From: Brachionus koreanus | Taxonomy: Eukaryota; Rotifera; Eurotatoria; Ploima; Brachionidae | Reading direction: 5' to 3' | DNA length: 35,913 nucleotides | NCBI GenBank assembly: GCA_016987375.1 | Contig: PJRA01000493.1 | Span: 1 to 35,913, forward strand | Shown here: positions 11,501 through 21,571 of the stretch, piece by piece | How the letters are laid out: each line of letters opens with the position of its first letter | How positions within the stretch are numbered: position 1 is the first letter of the stretch | The notes under the pieces: model-generated | What the model was told of the DNA's origin: nothing | Seen by the model: the letters and a program-made list of their open reading frames with translations, nothing else | The model's database searches: none | Translations under genes and position numbers: made by a program

Positions 11501-13035
11501 TTTGAAATTCTTTGATCGTTAACCCAATGCATAATATACTGTAGAAGAATATATGCTATTATGATATGAATGTTTAATAAATAAATGGAAAAATATTTTT
11601 TTTAATTTTAAATTTTTCGAAAATAAAATGATGCAGTAATTTTATTATTATTATTTATTAGTTTAAAGCCCCATGGGCAAAAATACGAGAAAAATTACAC
11701 TAAATTAAGTAAAAAAAAGAGTAATTTGTACATTTGTAATATTTACTAAGTATAAAAGTCTACTTTTAATAGATCATTCAAAATTTTATAAAAGTAATTT
11801 TGTGATCTAATGCTATTCATTTCAGACTAAGTTTAAAGGTGACAGAAAAGTAGAAAATAAGATTTGAAAATTCGGAAAAAAGTATACGCTTAAAAATTAG
11901 TGACTAGTTTATTATCTTAATCTGAGGGAGCATTAGCTCGGTACAGAAAATAAATAATTATTATAAACAGGTTGTGTAACAATGTTACCATTAATTTTTG
12001 TTTTATTATTTAGTAGAAATTTTGAAAAATTAATTATTAATAAAATACCTTAAAAAACTTAAATCCAAGTGAGGATTTCGAATTATTTTCTTTTTTTAAA
12101 GATGCTTCTAGTTCTTTCGGTTCTTGGTCAATTTTGACAGGAAATTCGACTTTGGCAAAATGATTAGGGATTACTTCAATTGGAGAATAATTCGGATCTG
12201 GCACATACAAAACTTGACCTATGTATTTCTTTTATAATTCAATCTATTTTATGTTAATTTTTTAAGTAATTACCAGGAAAAATAACTCTTGTCACAAGTC
12301 GATTTAAATGCTGAATTTCTGATGGCACTGTATTCCATTTTAAAGCAATTTTTTCGATTGTGTCATTTAGTTCAACTTTATATTCAAGTGTTCCAACCGG
12401 TTTCATTTTTATTTTAACTTAGAACACAATATAAGAAAAACATAATATAAGAAAAAAATTCTAGAATTACTACTTTCTGCTGATTCAACATTAGACAAAT
12501 ATACAGGCTTTGTCTCAAAATTTAAATCATTGGATATGTTGGTGCTTAATTCATTCATTTTTTCATTGTTTTCTATGATCTCTTTGCCAAATAAAACTGA
12601 GCTCAACGATAATGAATGAGCCTCTAATTTTTTGAAAAAATTATTTTGCTTCTTTTTTTGATCTTGATCTAAATATTTCTCTCTCAGATGAGAATTTTTG
12701 GCCTCGTTGCGCTTAACTAAAGCCGGCGAAGTGTTCTCGATAGAAGAGCTTAAAACAGATTTTGAATTTTCTGTATTGGACGTGTTTAAAACATCAATTT
12801 CACCACTTTTTTCGCTTAAAATAATAAACAGTTTAAAAGATTAAATTTAAGTTTAAAGAGCGAACTTATTAGAATTTTCCATAGAGTTTGACTCAGAATT
12901 TAGTTTATTTAAAGGATGAGAAATTGATATGAATAATGATTTTTTAGCTTTTTCAGATACATTAGATAGTGCTGATACCATTTTTGAAGACGTCGAAGTA
13001 CTATTGCATTCTCTTAATTCAAATGGAGTGTTCAT
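5530..13035 (-). CDS. OXR1: OXR1/NCOA7-like oxidation resistance protein (LysM, GRAM-like, TLDc)
   Basis: Minus-strand gene assembled from exons 13035-12866, 12814-12474, 12417-12274, 12218-12049, 9816-9374, 9307-8957, 6580-6349, 6286-6164, 6105-5953, 5890-5795 and 5742-5530. Phases agree at every junction and give about 811 aa. Order of domains: Ser/Asn-rich N-terminus; LysM (about 179-226, including YKVELNDTIEKIALKW and GQVLYVPD); GRAM-like domain (about 332-408, including FLKVNCKIV and LIITPSALMFDP); an acidic linker; the YLCIKV...FFLQW block; and TLDc (about 640-811, with PRAVGYDW, HGFSLNTLYR, YYGTGESF, FFIRGN and GLWFDGDL). TLDc proteins protect against oxidative damage and modulate the V-ATPase. 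The two introns above 2 kb contain mobile DNA. Start uncertain: an alternative ATG at 13177 joined through a weak donor would add about 30 residues. Further exons may lie at 11.0-11.5 kb. The paralogue (OXR1 or NCOA7) cannot be separated. Confidence 0.88.
7019..8709 (+). mobile_element. Decayed retroelement with reverse transcriptase and RNase H-like segments, inside an OXR1-like intron
   Basis: From about 7212 the plus strand reads KVRPIADFSALTK, then YTKIDFKHASF, FHFNRMPFGL and GHLDHLIIEH. This is the standard motif order of a retroelement RT. The last motif corresponds to the YxDD box, with its second Asp replaced by His. The RT frame stops at 7619. After a region with frame changes, 7881-8267 reads as a connection and RNase H-like segment (WYSDESEFGLGV, LHLDNQAIIGLW, FYSGQRDNMHKF). 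No gag, integrase or LTRs were found, so it is truncated and inactive. GC content is far above that of the host gene. Blocks rich in GGCC/GGTC flank it (7019-7135, 8390-8450, 8640-8709). It is inserted antisense in the 2.4-kb OXR1-like intron. DIRS-like, LTR or another lineage cannot be decided by eye. Confidence 0.72.
9998..10831. mobile_element. Non-autonomous DNA transposon (MITE) with long terminal inverted repeats, hAT-like
   Basis: The left arm (about 9998-10135) and the reverse complement of the right arm (about 10731-10831) align. Both start AGTG(A/G)TCTTT-type then CTAAAGT, both continue with CTTTCCGT...CTGAAA and ATGGAGA(C/T)GCGTTC, and both end with an exact GTTTATGCCGCTTAT (10121-10135; complement at 10731-10745). 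The right terminus read inward, AGTGGTTCTTTC, resembles hAT/Charlie-type ends. No transposase frame is present in the roughly 590-bp interior. A clean target-site duplication was not found. The element lies inside the second large OXR1-like intron. Confidence 0.72.
11014..11180 (-). CDS. Open segment of unknown nature in the OXR1-like intron
   Basis: After a plausible acceptor (minus-strand ttttaaag ending at 11181) a frame reads VIKGDCESSMTNIIKV, continues LTSLYKLKFASKVYF, and ends at a stop codon near 11014. It is protein-like but matches no family known to me. No donor in the preceding open segment provides the required phase without discarding residues. A gt follows NIIK at a natural place, so a short exon ending there is possible. 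It could equally be a relic. Confidence 0.25.
11271..11509 (-). CDS. Open segment, candidate alternative or missed exon of the OXR1-like gene
   Basis: On the minus strand, after a possible acceptor at 11510-11511, an open frame of about 80 codons runs from NFKKSFFSPFGYLK to DDKAFQQ. It could be joined in phase 0 to the LysM exon ending at 12049. The composition is protein-like (mixed Glu, Pro, Leu, Asp), unlike the surrounding A/T runs. A possible internal donor (gtgagg, after KNLN) would join in phase 0 to the GRAM exon at 9816. The far end has a possible donor whose phase does not fit the next open segment. No domain is recognised. It may be a cassette exon, a diverged exon or part of something inserted. 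Confidence 0.4.
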
Positions 13036-13177
13036 AATGTTTTTTTCAAAATTGGAAAAATTGTATTCCCATTCTTTAATAATAATATTGTCTAAAATTA
13101 ATCAATCAAGTTATTTCCTTAATTTAAGTAAAATTTCTAAAACTCGAAAGAATTTCAGCTTTTGTATCTTCTCTCAT

Positions 13178-16100
13178 TATAATTAATAGATTTTTTATTA
13201 ATTGAGCTGAATTGCTTATAGTTACTTAATCAATAGTTATTTAATGAAATGCAAGTTGTCGATTCAACAAGGTTTTTAAACTTTATTTGTTAACAAATAA
13301 GATTTAAATCAATAATTTGAAATCAAGCTCTTTAAAAAATAATAATAATATTAAAAAATACACTTCCAATAACTTAAATTAAAAATAAACAAAAAAAAAT
13401 ATATATATATTTTTTTTTTAACATCTTTAAAAATTAATTTTTTTCTCTTTATTTTTGAAAAGAAAAATTTTTTAAATTTCTATATTTAAATCGCCTTCAA
13501 GACATATTTTCTAATAAAATATCATGGTTACTCTATGAGTCTGAAGTAACTAGGTTAATTATTTAAAATTCTAAACTGAGTTTATAGATTCTTGTTAATT
13601 TAGATTTTCGAAAAATTTAATGATATTAAATTTAAAAATCATCAATAAATCATTAGTCATTAGTTCAACTTCTTAATGAGCAACACTAGCATCATCTAGT
13701 CAGAAACTTTATTTTATTTTTAAATAAAAGAACTGTTATTTTTTAATTCTTGAATTTATTTTTTAAAAAATACTTTGTAATTTGAACATTTGGGTTTAAA
13801 CAAAGGCTATTGCCGTTCGGACAATCACCACCGGATTTTCCCCGAAATTCATTTAAAAAAAGGAAATTTTGTCTAATTATTTTAACAAATTAATAATTTT
13901 GGCAAAATTTAAAATAAAAATATTTAATTAAAAATCTATTTTAAATTCTCTTTTGTCTAAAACTAATAAAAGAAATTTTGTAAATAAATAATATTTTTAT
14001 TTTTTTTTTATAAATTTTATATTGAAAAAAGCTTAAAAAATTCTAAAAAATTAACAGATGTTTTAATTAAATATTTTAAAAAAATATATATTTCCTAAAT
14101 AATGTAATAAAAATTGAAATATTGAACCATCTAATTTAAGTCATTCGTATTAAAATCATGAATATATTTTCTAATAATAAAAATAATATCTATTAGGAGA
14201 TGTTTTAATGTCTTTTTTCTAATTTATCTTTTTTTGTTTAAAGTTAAAAACTAACTCGTGATTAAATCTCTGTTGAAATCTAACTTTGAATTCTAGTATA
14301 TTTACTTTTTTATTTTTTCCAAAACCATTATCTTTGGTGGATTAGGAAAATAATTGTTGTATATTATTGAAGAACGAATTATTGATCAAATTAAATAATA
14401 GATTCCCTTTAGCATTTTAATTATGAATGTAATTAGTAATAATTTAAAGCATTGATTAATCCATTCGACGTCTTCATCGATTTTTTTGGCGATCAGCTGC
14501 TACCAACTTCACTAATTTTTGTATCATATTTTATTTCAAATTTCTAAAAATTAATTGTTATATTTGGCTAAGTTTCATTATGATTTTTCTCTTTTCGTAT
14601 CGTTGACAAAAATTTAAATTTTTTATGATAAAATAAAAATTTGAAAAAAAAATGTATTTAGCTTAGAGTTTAATAAAAATTCGCTCATGTTTATGCATAT
14701 ATTTAAAATCCTGTTATTTTCCTAACAAACTAATTAAAACTCTCACATTAAGATAAAAATAAAAAGAATTGCGTACGAAAAATTTTTCAAAAATAAAGCT
14801 AAAATTCGTTATATGGTAGCCAAAACTCAGCATTTTAAAAATTTCTTTTAGAAAAAAAACACCAAGAATTAAAGTTTTTTAAATTGATTATAATTTTCTT
14901 TTTTAGAGATCACAATTTTGATTTAAATATTGATATACCTGATTTATGCTTTGTTTTAAATAAATTATTCTTTTAGTTTTATTTTATTTAAGTTTACTTT
15001 GCTTGAGAATAATCACCCTGATTAGTAATTAATTTTTATCTTCTATTTTATGCTCAATAATTTTCTCTACGAGAGAAAAAGATGAAAAGAATAATTAGTT
15101 TAACTTTTTTATTTCAATGCACAAGCTAAATAATTTTGAATTTTTATTTATTAAATTTCAATTTTCAAAAGGCAGCACTTTTTTCGCTTAATGAATAAGT
15201 TGGATGCATAATTTTTTTTATCAAACTCTCATTTTAAAGTAAATTAAAAAATTCACATTATCCTAATTAAAATTTGATGATTATTTTTTATCTTTGAAAA
15301 AAAATTAAAAATTTTATTTTTAAATTATATTTAAAAAATTTGAAAGTAAAATGAAAAACTAATTGACATTTATTTTATTAAATAATTAGATGTGTAGTCG
15401 AAAAGAATTTTCCAAAAAAATGAAATGAAATCACGAAATATCTACTAGAAGAGTATTCGGATATTTGTGTAAAACAAGAAAAAAGTTGATTCTAAATCGG
15501 ATGTTTAGTTTATAACAAAAACATACAATCAAATGTTTTTTTTTAACTCAAATGCCAGTATTTTTCATGTGCCAATCTTAAAATAAAAACTATTTTACCA
15601 TTTCACTAAAAACGCTTAAAAGAGAATAAAAAAACTCTAAAATGAAAATTAAAAAATTTTTTTTTCAAAGAGTGGGACATAATAAATAATAAAGATAAAA
15701 AATATTTAACGGTGATTTCAACAAACGATTTATTATTAGTTTATCTTTTTCTTTTCTGTATCATAAATCGCAAAATCATTGACTTAACTATTCTTGAATG
15801 AGTTGGTTACACTTTGTACAAAATAAATTCTACATATATTCTAGTATCTTTCATATCTTAGAGATAAGTTTTGCTTTTTCTTATTTAGGATAATTTCTTT
15901 AAGGATAAGACGATATCTAATCTAAGTATTCCATTTTGAAATAGTTTTTTTAACACGGCGCGTTTCAAAGCTTCAAAAGAACCGTTTTCGGGATAGCTTT
16001 TATAATATTCACATGAAGCTTGAAAATGACCAAATCATTAAATAAAACTGTTAGAAATATTGCATAGAAAATATAAAAATGTAAAATTATTTAAATTTCA

Positions 16101-16306
16101 AAATTTTTATTTAATTTACTTTAAGAATTTAACAAATATTATCGGTAAATCCATCAAGTAATAGTGCAAATAACTTCAATCTATTTTATATTCTGTTTTA
16201 TATTCAATTGATAAAAATGCTTATCTATTAACATTTTTTTTTAATTATAAATTAAAATAATTTTTCAACGTGTGATAGTCTTTTTTTTAAGATTTTATTT
16301 TCCAAA
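13178..16306. other. Long AT-rich intergenic region between divergent genes
   Basis: About 3.1 kb separates the OXR1-like start (minus) from the calpain-like start (plus). It is dominated by A/T runs, with a short TA microsatellite near 13400-13410 and two small less AT-rich patches (about 13805-13850 and 15955-16000). No exon, RNA gene or transposon end could be supported. Promoters for both divergent genes must lie here, but no motif stands out. Confidence 0.55.
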
Positions 16307-19300
16307 ATGTCGTTTTATTCAGAAGAAGAAGCTAACAGAATATTTGAAAATATTATAAGTATTTTAGAATTGATGCATGAAAAATTTGTCGACGATTCAT
16401 TTCAACCGTGTGATAAATCACTTTTTTTTGATGAAAACCAAGCAAAAATAAACTCAATTGAATGGCTAAGACCCGATAAAATTAGATCTGAATTAAGAAA
16501 AACTAACTGGACGGTTTTTAGAATGCCTAATTATTTAGATGTAACCCAGGGAAATTTGGGAAACTGTTGGCTGCTGAGTGGATTATCAGTCATTATCGAA
16601 CAACCTGAATTATTAAAAAAAATTATAATTTCCAATGAATCCTCTCCACAAGGATGCTATCAGGTTAGGCTATGTAAAAATGGAGAATGGCAGACTGTTA
16701 TTTTAGATGATTTGTTTCCATGCGATCAAAATGGTTGTTTGATTTACTCTCAAGCTAAAAGACAACAATTATGGGTTCTTTTAATTGAAAAAGCACTCGC
16801 CAAGTTGAGTGGCTGCTATGAGAGTTTAATAGGTGGTGAAAGTGATGAGGGAATGTCAATATTAACCGGTTTCCCTAGCTACTCTTTTTGTCTGGAATCT
16901 TCATCCACAGAAGATACCGATTTGGATTTGATCTGGACTAGAATATTAAGTTTAAAAGAAGCCGGTTATATTTTGACAGCTGACACAAAAGATTCAAACA
17001 ATGAAAACATTAAACAAAGAGCCCTGGAAACTGAGCATACTTATTCAGTTGTAAGATTACAATTGATCAATGGCAATCATTGCATTTTTGTTAGAAATCC
17101 TTGGGGTAACTTATTTTTTTATGTTTTTAATATTTAAGTCTTCAAAAAATAAATTTTTAAAATAAAAAAGTCAAAATTATGACAAATTGAAGCTAGTGGA
17201 AAAATTTTTATTTAATTTTAAAATTGAGTGTCCATTCTTTGGCGCTGTGAATTTTGAAAAAAAAATAAAAGCAAAAGTTTTAAATTAAAATTAAGGTCTA
17301 AAAATTGTTCTGTAAAATGTATCAACTGATAGAAGGTTTGTATTATCCAAATTTTGTATATGCAAAAACTGTGCAATTGTGCAAAACAGTATACGAATTA
17401 GATAATTATTAAAATTAAACTGCATAGTTTTTGCGCATACTAAATTTTGGTGATACAAACCTTGTATCATTTGATTCATTTTGCAGAACAAATTTGAGAT
17501 CCAAAGAAAAAAGTAATTTTAATTTAAAATTTATGTTTTTGTTTTTTGTTACAAAATTCACAATGCCCCATTCTTTCATTAAAAACAAGCCGTTTTTAAC
17601 TGGTAACAAGTATTATGAATAGTTCTTCAAATATTAATTTTTTGCTGAATTTTAAAGAAATAAAATTACGTAATTAAAATGCATGAAATTAAAAATATTA
17701 AGATCAAGTTTGCTGACAATTTCCAATCACACTTGAGGCAGAACTACAAAAGACCATTCATTCAGATTGAAAAGAGAAATAAATAAGAATTATGCTCAAA
17801 GAAAAAACGTCTTTAAAATTTTTGTAGTGAATGATTTGAAGATGCTAAGTAGAAAGCTGATAATCGAAAATAAATCAATTGTCAGTTTTAAGACCCTAGT
17901 TGACAATAGAAAATACTAGCTAGACTTTTCAGCATACCAATTTTTCCATCCAAGCACATTTAACACGTTTTTTATTACTAACATACCAAATACCTTAATA
18001 AACTGATTAACCAACTAATCTTAGAATTAAACAATTTTAAAAGTTTTTCTTAAAAAAGCAATGCAAAAAATAAGCCATAAAGTATTGGAAATAGGAATTT
18101 CCTGAAAAATTTCAGAAACAGAGTTGATATTAAAATTAATCTTAAATCTTCTTATTGCATTTGTAAATCTTATTTCAGTCAGCCCTAAAAATTCAGAAAA
18201 AATTTTTGAACATTTTCGTAATTCTGAGCAAATTCGAATTTCCTTTTCATTACATGAGTAATTATTTCTACTTTTCGACACTAATTTTTTTACTCATGAT
18301 TCTAAAACCGCTCTGCAATCATGAAAAATTAAAAAGACACATTTTGTGTTGATAACATATTATCAATTGACGGAAAGAATGATTAACTGCAAATTATGAA
18401 CATTTCTGATGTCAAAAGACTAAAATATTTAAAATAAATTAAGAGAAATCAAAAAAAAAAGAAATTTGTGAAAAACAAACTTTTCAAAAAAGATTGATTT
18501 TGAAAATTTTATTATTAAAATTTTAATTTTTTTGATGATTTTCACAAAAAAAAGTTATACAAATAAATCAATTTTGCAATCTGACATCTTTTTATTTTTT
18601 CCTAATTCCGAAATAATAAGTTTCTGACATTTAGTTGTAGAACCAAATAGATAGAATTAAATGAGAATAGGCTTTTTTTACTAAAAGTTACTTTAATTTA
18701 ACATTTTTTTTTGCAAATTAATTGCATAAATAATTTTTTTCTTTCAAAAATTCGGTATGCTTAACATCTTTTTGATTCTATTTAAAAAGAAATTATGTTT
18801 TTAGAAATTAGCGTGTTAGAAAGAATAATGTGATGGGATAAAAAGAACTTTGATGTTATGTTGGTCAAAAGATTCTAATTGACATTATCATAAAAATTTG
18901 TTATTTATTTACTAATTTTTTTTAAATAATGCAGATTTTTAAATTTCCTTAAAAAATTTATAGTTAAAATAGTCTAGAAAAAATTATTGAAGACTTAATT
19001 ATTGATAATTTTTGAAAATGATCAAATAAATTAAATTCTAATTTGATTGTCTATTTTTTAGGATTTAACGAAACAAATAAAGCTCAGAAAAGTGTATTTA
19101 AGCAACTAAGACTTAAAAATGAGATCACAGAGGATAAAGGAATTATCAAGTTAAAATTCGTTGACTTCCTTGAGTGTTTTACCCGTATACATTATTGTAA
19201 ATTAAGAAATGGTTTAGAAGAAAAACGAATAAGTGGATACTTTAGTTCTGAGGGCACACGTGAAATGCTCGCCTTTACTTTAATTGTTTTTGAAACATGT

Positions 19301-20005
19301 GAAATTGATATCGGACTATTTCATAAAACAGTTAAAAACAGAAAAGAAACTGGAGATCTTGACCTATGTTTTGTTGTTTTGAAATCAAATGGAAGAAAAG
19401 ACTCAGTTGGAAAATTGGTCACATGCAGTAAGAGATCGGTGAGAAGATTTATAGGATGTGAACATATATTTGAGCCAGGCGAGTATTTAATTGTGCCATG
19501 CTCTTTTAACTTTTGGTATTCACGAGAAGCGCTGGAAACTAATAATAACTTATACAATCTAGTTATTCATAGCACAAAAGTTTTCTATCTTGAACAAGAA
19601 ATGCATTCAGCTTTTCTTTTGGCTGACACAATAATTCAACTAGTGACAACATTAGGAAGTAAAACCTCTTCAGGATTAGATAATGCTTGTATATACACAT
19701 TGGCCAAAGGTTATAGCGGAATAATGATTGTTGCCGAGAATTTAAACGAGAATAGTTATTTACACGTAGAGCTTGATTGTGAACGCAGCAATAATGTTGT
19801 ATCAACTCGTCAATCTTTATTAACCAAAGATTCTGTTCCACCACTACATAGACAAGTTTTAATTGTATTAACTCAATTGGAAGGAAGCAACAGCTACAGC
19901 ATCCAGTATAGCATCAATCCATATTTGAATACTTGGCCTGGTAATGAAGGGAGAATGGTTAGCAATTCAATTAGCATGCTACATTCACCTCGTAAAGTCG
20001 TTTAA
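16307..20005 (+). CDS. Calpain-15/SOL-type cysteine protease paralogue lacking zinc fingers
   Basis: Two exons, 16307-17105 and 19062-20005, joined in phase 1 at the Gly codon of NPWG, give about 580 aa with no stops. Exon 1 holds the calpain protease core with an intact apparent triad: Cys87 in GNCWLLSG, His244 in EHTYSV, Asn264 in RNPWG. Exon 2 holds the C-terminal SOL-homology region (SGYFSSEGTREM, FEPGEYLIVPC, VVSTRQSLL, DSVPPLHRQVL). Compared with the neighbouring gene at 23561-27079 it lacks all five zinc fingers. It also lacks the Trp-rich WTGDWSENSRLW segment that normally follows NPWG, so activity is uncertain. The intron position is identical in both genes, so this is a DNA-level duplicate and not a retrocopy. 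The intron is 1,956 bp, against 687 bp in the other gene, and contains a MITE. Homology with the other gene starts within the first few residues, supporting this start. Confidence 0.85.
17295..17502. mobile_element. Palindromic MITE with arms of about 85 bp
   Basis: The left arm from GGTCTAAAAATTGTTCTG pairs with the complement of the right end, GGATCTCAAATTTGTTCTGC. Similarity continues through AAAATG(T/A)ATCAA, AAGGTTTGTAT and GCAAAAACT, making nearly the whole 208-bp unit a hairpin. The interior has no coding capacity. It lies in the intron of the zinc-finger-less calpain. The left end is matched again at the very end of the window (35888-35913), showing that it is a repeated family. No clear target-site duplication was found. 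Confidence 0.8.
17503..19061. other. Remainder of the calpain-like intron
   Basis: AT-rich intron sequence. A less AT-biased patch at about 17679-17960 contains a short frame (MHEIKNIKIKFADNF...) of 35 codons, and a minus-strand frame lies at 18027-18281. Neither resembles a known protein or has exon-like boundaries, so neither is called as a gene. Confidence 0.45.
19232..19961 (+). repeat. Left copy of a near-identical inverted tract shared by the two calpain genes
   Basis: This 730-bp stretch of exon 2 was compared base by base with the reverse complement of 23626-24373. Two substitutions (CCTCTTC versus CCTCCTC; GGCCTGG versus GGCCAGG) and one 18-bp gap were found. Identity begins abruptly at AGTGGATAC and ends abruptly after ATGGTTA, both inside coding sequence. 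Flanking exon sequence on either side is strongly diverged. Confidence 0.95.
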
Positions 20006-20329
20006 TGTTCATTATTTATTATATACATCAGCATTTCTCCAAATCGAATTTATACATATTTTATTTAATTTTCTTATGACAAATTTTTTTAGATGTTATC
20101 ATCTAAAAATAAAAAAATTTGAAAAAAAAGAAATGCCAAATTTGATTTAAAAGGTTCTCAATATTTTACCCAAAAAATTTTGTAAAAACCCGGCAAAATT
20201 AATTTTTATCGAATGGCATCCAAACTTCTTGAATATTAATTTTAGAATCCGCCAATGTTATTTTTACATTATGTTCCAAAAGTTTAGAAATTTTTTTTTA
20301 TTTGTTAACACAAAATTATTTAGAAATGT
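20006..20329. other. Calpain-like 3' region, nothing recognisable
   Basis: AT-rich sequence following the stop codon of the plus-strand calpain. Part of it (about 20180-20329) may be the 3' non-coding end of the Tc1-like remnant. No gene is supported. Confidence 0.4.
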
Positions 20330-20922
20330 CCGCCTTTGGCCTTATATCAAGTCAAAACTCTTTATGGCATTTATTCAATCAATTCTTGTACGTACTCAGT
20401 CGGAGTCTGTAGCCACTCTTTGTGTAAAACCTCTTTTAAATTTTTAATAGAGGTTACTTTAATGTTTACCATTTTGGCACCCATGTATGACCATAAGTTC
20501 TCGATGGGTTGAGATCTGGTGAACGGGCAAACCATGGTAGAACTTCAATGTTCTGTTGTTTGAATCAGTCGCTCACTGAGTGAGCGGTATGTGCTGAAGC
20601 CCCAACTTGTTGAAAAACCCAAGGATCATTTGGATCAAATTGGAGTTCAACAGATGGTAAAAAATTGTTTCCCAAGGTGTTAATGTTGACCAATTGATTA
20701 ATTTTTCCTTTTGCAAAAATGTTGCATATACCAGTGCCTTTGTAGGAAATGTATCTTCAGATACTGGCTGACCCTCCGCCGTTTTGTAACCTTGCTATAC
20801 AGAACTTGGTGTGAAACTTTTCATTTTTAAACCTTTTTATTATTACTCTTGATTTACGATTAAAGACCTCAAAATTGGACTCGTTACTGAAAATAACTTT
20901 GGACCAATCACTAACTGGTTGC
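20330..20922 (-). mobile_element. Decayed Tc1/mariner (Tc1-like) transposase, 3' two-thirds
   Basis: On the minus strand the sequence reads VIFSNESNFEVF, RLQNGGGSAS, then ISYKGTGI, FQQVGASAHTAHS, LPWFARSPDLNP and finally a C-terminal block. This is the Tc1-type DDE transposase order from the first catalytic Asp onward. The first Asp is Asn here (FSNES) and the second is Val (QQVGA). The final catalytic Glu survives only after a one-base frameshift following DLNP. Extra stops are present. The N-terminal DNA-binding part and terminal inverted repeats were not found. It lies between the two calpain genes. Confidence 0.85.
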
Positions 20923-21256
20923 AAATTTAAATAAAAAATTATATAAATTACTTTTTTTATTAATTAATTACATTTTTTACAAAATGAAAATTCAAAAATT
21001 TCGGTTTTTCTTTTTTTTTCTGAAAAAATATATGTTGTTTATTTTAATTATGTTTTGTTTGATTTAGTAAACCTATTACTGGTTCAATAAATTGTTTATT
21101 CATTTTTTATTGAATTCGTTGGAATTTAAAAAATTAGTTACATAAAGATATTTTATGTCAATTTTAAATAGTAACAAACTTTATTCTTTTTCTGAAAAAA
21201 TCATTTATTAAAATTAAGATGAAATATTAAGATTAATTTAATTTTATTTAATAATT
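20923..21256. other. AT-rich spacer between the Tc1 remnant and BET1
   Basis: No coding or repeat structure is recognisable. The BET1-like 3' UTR should begin just below 21257 on the minus strand, and a minus-strand AATAAA occurs close to the stop (about 21243-21248). Confidence 0.4.
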
Positions 21257-21571
21257 TTATACAAATTTTATCGCCAGATAAAGAACAAAGAAAACGAATA
21301 GAGTAAAAAGTATAAGATAAAAGTATATTTTACAATTTCCATTCTGAGCTAATTTTCCGACTCGGCCAATTGTTGATGTTAAAATGTTATGTGACTTTGA
21401 AAATTTATTATCGAGATCGTCCAAAAATCTGTTGCTATTTTTGATTTCATCGCCAAGTTGAATAGTAATTTGCTTTAGCCGAGATGTTTTATTTATTAGT
21501 TCTGTCTCGAGAACTGATTCATCTTCGTCATCTGGTACTAACCGCCTAAATGTTGGATTTTCATTTCTCAT
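21257..21571 (-). CDS. BET1: BET1-like Golgi/ER SNARE (Qc-SNARE)
   Basis: A single-exon frame of 104 aa. The central region has the SNARE heptad pattern (LINKTSRLKQITIQLG, then EIKNSNRFLDDLD and TSTIGRVGKL). The pattern SRLKQITIQLGDEIKNSN parallels the BET1 core, with hydrophobic residues at the layer positions. A C-terminal membrane anchor of about 20 hydrophobic residues (YLILFTLFVFFVLYLAIKF) follows immediately, as in tail-anchored SNAREs. The length is close to the roughly 115-120 aa of animal BET1. BET1 acts in ER-to-Golgi and intra-Golgi vesicle fusion. A BET1-like (GS15) identity cannot be fully excluded. The gene lies in the spacer of the inverted calpain pair. Confidence 0.82.
   Translation of the reverse strand: MRNENPTFRRLVPDDEDESVLETELINKTSRLKQITIQLGDEIKNSNRFLDDLDNKFSKSHNILTSTIGRVGKLAQNGNCKIYFYLILFTLFVFFVLYLAIKFV

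Noticed and set aside
12929..13186. Plus-strand frame opposite the OXR1-like N-terminus
   Set aside because: Low-complexity antisense of a Ser/Asn-rich exon with no similarity of its own.
13178..16306. Possible RNA gene or regulatory element in the large intergenic gap
   Set aside because: No cloverleaf, box motif or conserved structure could be recognised by eye. A covariance-model search would be needed to claim one.
18027..18281. Minus-strand frame of 84 codons in the calpain-like intron
   Set aside because: No recognisable family, no exon boundaries, and composition expected of A/T-rich DNA.
19321..19844. Two antisense frames repeated almost identically at 23761-24284
   Set aside because: They recur only because the underlying calpain tract is near-identical. 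The sense frame carries the protein family signal.
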